DNA from: Bradyrhizobium sediminis
GTDB lineage: Bacteria > Pseudomonadota > Alphaproteobacteria > Rhizobiales > Xanthobacteraceae
Reading direction: 5' to 3'
Assembly: GCF_018736105.1 (NCBI RefSeq)
Contig: NZ_CP076135.1
Coordinates: 4,214,001-4,278,000, forward strand
DNA: 64,000 bases
Shown: one piece after another, positions 43,501-50,900 of the stretch
Layout: every line of letters begins with the position of its first letter
How positions within the stretch are numbered: the first letter of the stretch is position 1
Notes under the pieces: generated by a model
Seen by the model: the letters and a program-made list of their open reading frames with translations, nothing else
Told to the model about the DNA's origin: nothing
The model's database searches: none
Position numbers and translations under genes: made by a program

Positions 43501-45483
43501 CTATTCGGCCGGCACAGCAGCGGTATGGCGCGGAATGCGCTGCGGCACACCGACCCGCAGGCGCCGGTCGGAAAGCGAGACGAATCCGCCGAGCGCCATC
43601 GTGAGCGCTCCGATCCACACCCAGGGCATGAACGGATGATAGTAGAAGCGCACGGCCCAGGCGCCCTTGCCGTCAGGTTCGCCGACTACAACGTACAAAT
43701 TGGATATGAAGTTTGTTCTGATGCCGGCGACGGTTGTCTGCTGCTGACGCACCGGATAGAAGCGCCGCTCGCTGAACATCTCGCCCACCAACCGACCGTT
43801 ACGGGTGACGTCGAACGTGCCTCGCTCGGCATCGTAGTTGGGACCCGGCACGTCGCCGACCGACCGAAGGCGCATACTGTACCCGGAAAGTTCGAGGCTT
43901 TCGCCAGGTCGCAGCATTTCGATCTTTTCCGTCGCCCAGCTCGTCATGCCCGTAATTCCGGCAACGGTTATGCCCATTCCCGCATGGGCAATAACGAGCC
44001 CGTAAAACGCGCGAGGCGTTGTCCGGGCAAGCCGCAAGGTCGTGGCCAACGGCACGCGGCCCAACCGCGTTCGATACGCCAAAGCCGCAAACGAGCCTGT
44101 GATCAACCAGACCGCCAAGGCCATGAATGCCGCAGCAAAGGCGTTGCGGCCGAATGTGAGGACCAGCACCAGGATAGCGATCAACCCGCTGGCGACGGCC
44201 GGGTATTTCAGACGGCCGAGGGCGGCGGCAATGCTGTCGCGCTTCCATTTCAGCATGGGGCCAACGACCATGATCAGCAGCACCGGAACCATGATCGGGA
44301 CGAACGTCCGGTCGTAGTAAGGCGGTCCCACCGAAATCTTGTCGTTGCCGATCATGTCGACCACGAGCGGATAGAATGTTCCGAGAAACACGGTGGCGGC
44401 AGCAGCGCTCAACAACACGTTATTCAAGGTCAAACCGCTTTCCCGGCTGATCGGCGCAAAGGGCGCGCCGTATTTGAGATGCGGCACGCGGAAGGCGTAA
44501 AGCACAAGGGCCCCACCGGTGGCGAGCACGATCAACGCCAGAATGAAGACGCCTCGCGCGGGGTCCTGCGCAAATGAGTGAACGCTCGTCAGCACACCGG
44601 AACGAACCAAAAATGTGCCGACCAGACTGAGCGAGAACGTCAGGATCGCGAGCAGGATCGTCCAGCTCACCAGCGCGTTACGACGCTCGACGACGAGCGC
44701 CGAATGCAGAAGCGCGGTCCCCGCAATCCAGGGCATGAACGACGCATTTTCGACCGGATCCCAGAACCACCAGCCGCCCCAGCCGAGCGTGTAATACGCC
44801 CAGGCGCTGCCGAGCGTGATCCCGATCGTGAGGAAGCACCATGCTGCCAGCACCCAGGGCCTCACCCAGCGTGCCCAGCATGCGTCGACCTTTCCGTCAA
44901 TCAACGCTGCCACCGCGAACGAAAACGCCATCGAGAAACCGACATAGCCCAGGTAAAGGAACGGCGGGTGGATCGCCAGCCCCGGATCCTGCAATATCGG
45001 ATTGAGTCCATTGCCATCGGCGGGCGCCTGCGCGAGACGCGCAAACGGATTGGACGTCAGCGTGATGAAGGCCAGGAACCCGCACCCCACCATGCCCTGC
45101 ACGCCGAGCACGTTGATACGCAGCCGGTAAGGCAAGTTGCGCCCGAATACTGCTACCGCGGCGCCGAATAGCGACAGAATGAGGACCCAAAGGAGCATGG
45201 ATCCCTCGTGGTTTCCCCAAACTCCCGAGATCTTGTAGAGCAGCGGCTTTGCGGTGTGCGAGTTGGCCGTTACGACCTCGACCGAAAAATCGGAGGTGAC
45301 GAATGCGTAGGTCAATGACGCAAATGCCACGACAAGAAACATGAACTGAGCCAACGCCGCCTGATCGACGAATGCCGCAACCGCAAGGTCGCGGCGGCGT
45401 GCGGCAACAAACGGCATCGCCGACTGCGTCACCGAGACAAACAGCGCAAGGAGCAACGCGTAGTATCCGATTTCAGGTGCCAT
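43501..45483 (-). CDS. ccmF: Haem lyase subunit CcmF (CycK)
   Basis: 660 residues, about 15 membrane helices. The haem-handling tryptophan-rich motif is GWGGWWFWDPVENASFMPW. Other conserved stretches are GNHEGSMLLWVLILSLFG and HPPFLYLGYVGFSMAF. With CcmH and CcmI it attaches haem to CXXCH. It lies 45 bp after the outer-membrane barrel gene. ccmE, which normally precedes ccmF, is not here. Confidence 0.96.
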   Translation of the reverse strand: MAPEIGYYALLLALFVSVTQSAMPFVAARRRDLAVAAFVDQAALAQFMFLVVAFASLTYAFVTSDFSVEVVTANSHTAKPLLYKISGVWGNHEGSMLLWVLILSLFGAAVAVFGRNLPYRLRINVLGVQGMVGCGFLAFITLTSNPFARLAQAPADGNGLNPILQDPGLAIHPPFLYLGYVGFSMAFSFAVAALIDGKVDACWARWVRPWVLAAWCFLTIGITLGSAWAYYTLGWGGWWFWDPVENASFMPWIAGTALLHSALVVERRNALVSWTILLAILTFSLSLVGTFLVRSGVLTSVHSFAQDPARGVFILALIVLATGGALVLYAFRVPHLKYGAPFAPISRESGLTLNNVLLSAAAATVFLGTFYPLVVDMIGNDKISVGPPYYDRTFVPIMVPVLLIMVVGPMLKWKRDSIAAALGRLKYPAVASGLIAILVLVLTFGRNAFAAAFMALAVWLITGSFAALAYRTRLGRVPLATTLRLARTTPRAFYGLVIAHAGMGITVAGITGMTSWATEKIEMLRPGESLELSGYSMRLRSVGDVPGPNYDAERGTFDVTRNGRLVGEMFSERRFYPVRQQQTTVAGIRTNFISNLYVVVGEPDGKGAWAVRFYYHPFMPWVWIGALTMALGGFVSLSDRRLRVGVPQRIPRHTAAVPAE

Positions 45484-45528
45484 GCAGCGCTCCGCTTCCC
45501 TCTGAAGATGATATTGGGCTGGTGAACC

Positions 45529-47910
45529 TCATCGGCTGACCGTCTGAGGCGATGCACAATTGCCGCTTTCCGGCCGCGCGCTGTAGCGGCACAGCGCCGC
45601 CGCAGCCGGCGCTCCAAACTTGGCCTTGACGTCGTCCGGCTTCGTGCTGCTGTCGGAGTAGAAATCGTAACGCAAGCCGACCGTTGCCATCAGCTCGGTA
45701 TCGCGGCTGCTGATGCCGTATTGCTGAGCACTCGTCCATTGCACGCCGACCTCAAACTCCAAACTCAGATCTCTGGTCCAGAAATAGTTCAGCAAAAGTG
45801 ACGGAAGTACGGTGTATTCCGTGAGATCGACTCCGTGGTGGCCCCTGGCGTAACCAAGTCTCAAACGCGGACTTAGCCGCCAATCGGGCGTGAGGGGAAA
45901 TCTGGTGTTGAAGTCGAGCACGTAGCGGTTCGATGTCGCCAGCTGCGAATAGCGCAGCGCCGCGATATACATGTCGCCATCTCTGACGATGTTGTTACTG
46001 ATGAGCTGGGCTGCGTAATAGTACTCGTTTCCAGCAGGAAGCGTCGCCAGAGCAGGATCAAGGCCAATCGGCGTTATCGGCTGCGTCAAGTTGACGACCG
46101 TCGCATCCGCGCTCACCTGCAGCTTGTCCGTGATCGGGTAGGAAAATCCGAGCATGGCCGATTTGTAGATCGGGGTCTGGTCGCGGGCGAGTTGCAGCAA
46201 TTGCTCGCTGGATTGGAATCTGAGCATGTCGTAGAGCGTGGTGAAGGGCTGATTGAACAGCGCATTCCAGGTCGACAGGTAGGGAGTCCTGCGGTAGTCC
46301 GCGCCTCCATAGATCGTCGACTTGTCTGGCAGGATCCAGGATCCCGAGAAGATCGCCGCATTTAGTCGCTGGAAATGAACGTCGTAGTCGATGTTGCCGA
46401 ACGCAAACTTGTTCTCATCGAAGTAACGGACATCCGAGCCGACCGCCTGGCGATCCAGCACCGACCGATCCCGTTGCTCGATGGCGTAGAGAGTTGTCTC
46501 GAAGCCGGCGAACGGTCCCAGGCCGACGCCCGCGCCATAGAAATACTTTTCATTCTTGAATGGAAGATCGAAGCGACTGAGCGCAGGCGAACCTCCGACA
46601 ACGTCGATCCTGAGCATTGAAAGAGGCTGCCAACTGAGCAGCGCGCCATCGAACCGGCCGAGTACGCCGTCGGTATTGACCGTCTGGCGACCGATCACCG
46701 AACGCAAGTTCCAGTCCTTGACCAGGGTATCGACGAAAAGCGCCGCAACCCCTGCCAAGTCCTTCGAATAGGGTTCAAACCTGTGTTCCTCGCTGCCGGA
46801 GAAGCGAATTTTCCCCTTCGTCTGGTCGTTGTTCCACGCCGCGGTAAAATCGAGACTGGAGAGCATTGCATTCTGATGAACGCGATGGGCGTCCGGATCC
46901 GCGGTGGGGTCCGGAGCCACCGTCGGATCCCGCACGGAGCGGAAGCTGTCGTCGCGGATATAGAATGCCGATGCGCTGCCCACGAGGGTCCAGGTCGTCT
47001 CACGGGACGGAGTGAACTTGTCAGCCGATGGCTGGCCATTGGGTGAATGAAGCGGAGCATTCGGTTCGCCGGTCGCCGTAACGATACCGGCGAGACGCTG
47101 CCTCACGCGCTCACTTCCCTCGCCGTTTGGATAACGGCGGAGATAGTCTTCGTATTCGGCCCTTGCTTCGCCGGGTTGCCCGCTCTTCTGACGTGCAAGC
47201 CCCAGGAGTTCCTGCGCTTCGGCGCTGTACTGGTTCTCCGGATATCTGAGGATCTTCGTGAGGAGCTGGATCGCACCACCGGGATTGTTTTTCCGCAGCG
47301 CGGATCTCGCCTCGTCCGCCCAGGCGGCGATCGCCCTCAGATCCGCGTCGGAAATCCTGCCAACCGATCGATCCATTGGCCGGGTGCCCGTGCTGCCGCC
47401 GCCGAATGGAGGGGTCGTGAACGTCGATCCCGGGAATACCGGCTTGCACGCTGTCGACGGCTTGGCTCCGGCGATTGCCACCACAATGCTCTGGGTATCG
47501 GAATTCGGAGCGACCTGATAGGCCACCGGACGATCGAAAAGTATCCGCAACACCGGTCCGGTCGGATTCTGGGTCTCGAGGTCGATCGCCTTGATCCCAG
47601 CCCGCTTTCCGTCCGGCACTGTCGCCGCCTCTCGCTTCAAGGTCAGCAGGGCCGCCGCCTGGTTGTGATCGATCGGGTTCACCGTGATCCGCAGTTCATC
47701 GCCCCGGCTGATTGGAAAATGGCTGGCATAGCGAATGCGGATATTGAAATTGACCTTGAGAAGAGTGCAGCCCTTTTGAGAGACGAGTTGCGCGTCCGAC
47801 AACGCCTGATCGACGACGGGCTGAGCGGATGCTGATCGCAGTGCGAACACCGTCACTCCCGCGACAGCGAGGATCAAAATTCGGCGATAGGCGGCCGTGC
47901 ACTTCACCAT
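45529..47910 (-). CDS. Outer-membrane TPR/beta-barrel protein paired with the giant cytochrome
   Basis: 793 residues. Signal peptide ILILAVAGVTVFALRSASAQ. Residues about 45-150 look like an AMIN-type beta domain (RGDELRITVNP, LRILFDRPVAYQV). Residues about 205-290 form TPR-like helices (ADEARSALRKNNPGGAIQLL). The remaining 500 residues alternate in barrel fashion with many aromatic strand ends (YVLDFNTRFPLTPDWRLSPR, LSLEFEVGVQW, ELMATVGLRYDFY). The ATG overlaps the stop of the 61-haem cytochrome by 7 bp, which implies coupled synthesis. It could be a porin-type sheath for a haem protein, or an export pore, since TPR-barrel proteins also export polymers. No CXXCH. Confidence 0.8.
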   Translation of the reverse strand: MVKCTAAYRRILILAVAGVTVFALRSASAQPVVDQALSDAQLVSQKGCTLLKVNFNIRIRYASHFPISRGDELRITVNPIDHNQAAALLTLKREAATVPDGKRAGIKAIDLETQNPTGPVLRILFDRPVAYQVAPNSDTQSIVVAIAGAKPSTACKPVFPGSTFTTPPFGGGSTGTRPMDRSVGRISDADLRAIAAWADEARSALRKNNPGGAIQLLTKILRYPENQYSAEAQELLGLARQKSGQPGEARAEYEDYLRRYPNGEGSERVRQRLAGIVTATGEPNAPLHSPNGQPSADKFTPSRETTWTLVGSASAFYIRDDSFRSVRDPTVAPDPTADPDAHRVHQNAMLSSLDFTAAWNNDQTKGKIRFSGSEEHRFEPYSKDLAGVAALFVDTLVKDWNLRSVIGRQTVNTDGVLGRFDGALLSWQPLSMLRIDVVGGSPALSRFDLPFKNEKYFYGAGVGLGPFAGFETTLYAIEQRDRSVLDRQAVGSDVRYFDENKFAFGNIDYDVHFQRLNAAIFSGSWILPDKSTIYGGADYRRTPYLSTWNALFNQPFTTLYDMLRFQSSEQLLQLARDQTPIYKSAMLGFSYPITDKLQVSADATVVNLTQPITPIGLDPALATLPAGNEYYYAAQLISNNIVRDGDMYIAALRYSQLATSNRYVLDFNTRFPLTPDWRLSPRLRLGYARGHHGVDLTEYTVLPSLLLNYFWTRDLSLEFEVGVQWTSAQQYGISSRDTELMATVGLRYDFYSDSSTKPDDVKAKFGAPAAAALCRYSARPESGNCASPQTVSR

Positions 47911-50900
47911 CCACCTCCCATGGCTCGGTGCACGCCGGTGCGCCGCGTCGAGATGCTTCTTTGCGTGTTGTCCGTGAAGACGTGGCAGGCGCCGGCGCAG
48001 TCCCGAAGTTCCGCGACTGTGTAGTAGACCTTCACCGGCCGATCGAATTTGAGATGCGACATCGGACGATACTTATCGGCATGGCAGCTGGCGCAATCCG
48101 GCTGGAAGGCAGGGAATTTCCGGGAGACGATCTGCGCGTTCGACGTGTGGCAGCTGCTGCAGCTGATCGCCGTCCCGTGATTCACATAGCGCGGCGACGT
48201 GTGCCGGTAATTCACCGGTGTCCAGATCATCGTCCGATGACACGTTTCGCAGGGCAAAGTCGTGAGGAAATGCTTCGGCGACTTGCCTGTGGCCATCGTG
48301 CCATTGTGACAGCTGACGCACGGCGCGGTGATGCGGCTGTGATCGAGACGAGCGCCGGCAAATGTCACCGTGCTCTTGTGGCAGGTCTCGCACGGACTGC
48401 TCGTCACGATGTGCTTCGCCGACTTTCCGGTTGCGGTCGTGCCGTTATGGCAGCTGGCGCAATTCGCAATGATGCCGGCGTGGTTCATCCGAGCGCCGGC
48501 AAATGTCGCGGTGCTCTTGTGGCATTGCTCGCACGGATTGTTCGTGACGAGGTGCTTGGCCGACTTCCCTGTGGAGGTCTTGCCGTTATGACAGCTGGCG
48601 CAGTTCGCGGTGATTCCGGTGTGGTTCATCCGGGCGCCGGCGAACGTCACCGTGCTCTTGTGGCAGGTTTCGCAGGGAGCATTGGTGACGACGTGGCTTG
48701 ACGGCTTTCCGAGCGCGGCGACCCCATTGTGGCACGCTGCACAACGGCCCGTTAGACCAGCATGGCTGAACCTTGCACCCATCCTGGATGAACCCGGCGT
48801 GACTGGAGCGACTGGCATCGCAAGGGCCGACGGGGCCGCAGGACCGGAAGCTGCAACATTCGGCGACGCGCTGCGCGCCGCCGCAGTGTTGGATGGCGCG
48901 GCGATCGGCGACGTCGCAGCGGGTGCGGGCGCATTCGCCGGTGCGGCGTTGGGGTTCGCGGTGGTGGTTGTAGCAGTCGCTGTGGAGGTCGTTGCGGTAA
49001 CTGGTCTGGCTGAGGCAGCGGGCGCCGCCGCCGTGGCAGCGCCGGGGGCCGCGGGGATAGTTGTGGTCGCCGCCGTGGAGGCGGTAGCCGACTGGGTTGC
49101 AGCAGCACGCGCTGCAGTAGTCGGTGTTGCTGTGGTCGTGGCGGTGGCTGCACCGGCTGGCGCTGCCACAGAAGCAGCCGCGGCCGTCGTCGAGCATCCC
49201 GCCGGAGACTTCCGTCGCGGATCAAAACTCGTCGTGCTCGTATGGCAGCAACCGCAATCCGCCGTCGTCGAGGGATGGTCCCTGGATTTCCCTTCTGGGC
49301 CCCTCTTACCTTGGCTCGTGAACGAACCGTTGTGGCAGGAGTCGCAGCGGCTGGCGCTCACTGCCGTGTGGTTCATTGTGTAGGTGGTGAAGCTCGCCGC
49401 GGTGTTGCTATGGCAGTTGCTGCACTGGACGCCAGGCACGGGGATGTGCGGCGGGGTTTTCAGGCCGGTCGCCGTGGTGCCGTTGTGGCAGCTTGAGCAG
49501 TTGGTATCGCTCGCCGCATGGGCGAAGCGCCCGCCGGACCAGCTGGCGAAGGTTGCGGCAGCGCTGGCGTGGCAGGTGCCGCAGTCACGGCCATTGGTCG
49601 CGACGTGACCCGGGTGCGAGGCGGTGCCCATGGCGCCCTTGGTGCCCTCGCCGGTGAACGAACCATTGTGGCAGGAGTCACAGCGGCTGGCGCTCACCGC
49701 GGTGTGGTTCATCGTGTAGGTGGTGAAGCTCGCCGCCGTATTGCTATGACAACTGCTGCACTGGACCCCAGTCACCGGGATATGCGGCGGGGTCTTCAGG
49801 CCGGTTGCCGTGGTGCCGTTGTGGCAGCTTGAGCAGTTGGTGTCGGTCGCCGCATGGGCGAAGCGTCCGCCGGACCAGCTGGCGAAAGTTGCGGCAGCGC
49901 TGGCGTGGCAGGTGCCGCAGTCACGGCCATTGGTCGCGACGTGACCCGGACGCGAGGCCGTGCCCATCGCCCCCTTGGTGCCTTCGCCGGTGAACGAACC
50001 GTTGTGGCAGCTATCGCAGCGGCTGGCACTGACCGCGGTGTGGTTCATTGTGTAGGTGGTGAAGTTCGCCGCGGTGTTGCTATGGCAGCTGCTGCACTGG
50101 ACCCCAGGCACGGGGATGTGCGGCGGCGTCTTCAGGCCGGTCGCCGTGGTGCCGTTGTGGCAGCTTGAGCAGTTGGTGTCGGTCGCCGCATGGGCGAAGC
50201 GTCCGCCGGACCAGCTGGCGAAGGTTGCGGCAGCGCTGGCGTGGCAGGCGCCGCAGTCGCGGCCATTGGTCGCGACGTGACCCGGGTGCGAGGCGGTGCC
50301 CATGGCGCCCTTGGTGCCCTCGCCGGTGAACGAACCATTGTGGCAGGAGTCACAGCGGCTGGCGCTCACCGCGGTGTGGTTCATCGTGTAGGTGGTGAAG
50401 CTCGCCGCCGTATTGCTATGACAACTGCTGCACTGGACCCCAGTCACCGGGATATGCGGCGGGGTCTTCAGGCCGGTTGCCGTGGTGCCGTTGTGGCAGC
50501 TTGAGCAGTTGGTGTCGGTCGCCGCATGGGCGAAGCGTCCGCCGGACCAGCTGGCGAAAGTTGCGGCAGCGCTGGCGTGGCAGGTGCCGCAGTCACGGCC
50601 ATTGGTCGCGACGTGACCCGGACGCGAGGCCGTGCCCATCGCCCCCTTGGTGCCTTCGCCGGTGAACGAACCGTTGTGGCAGCTATCGCAGCGGCTGGCA
50701 CTGACCGCGGTGTGGTTCATTGTGTAGGTGGTGAAGTTCGCCGCGGTGTTGCTATGGCAGCTGCTGCACTGGACCCCAGGCACGGGGATGTGCGGCGGCG
50801 TCTTCAGGCCGGTCGCCGTGGTGCCGTTGTGGCAGCTTGAGCAGTTGGTGTCGGTCGCCGCATGGGCGAAGCGTCCGCCGGACCAGCTGGCGAAGGTTGC

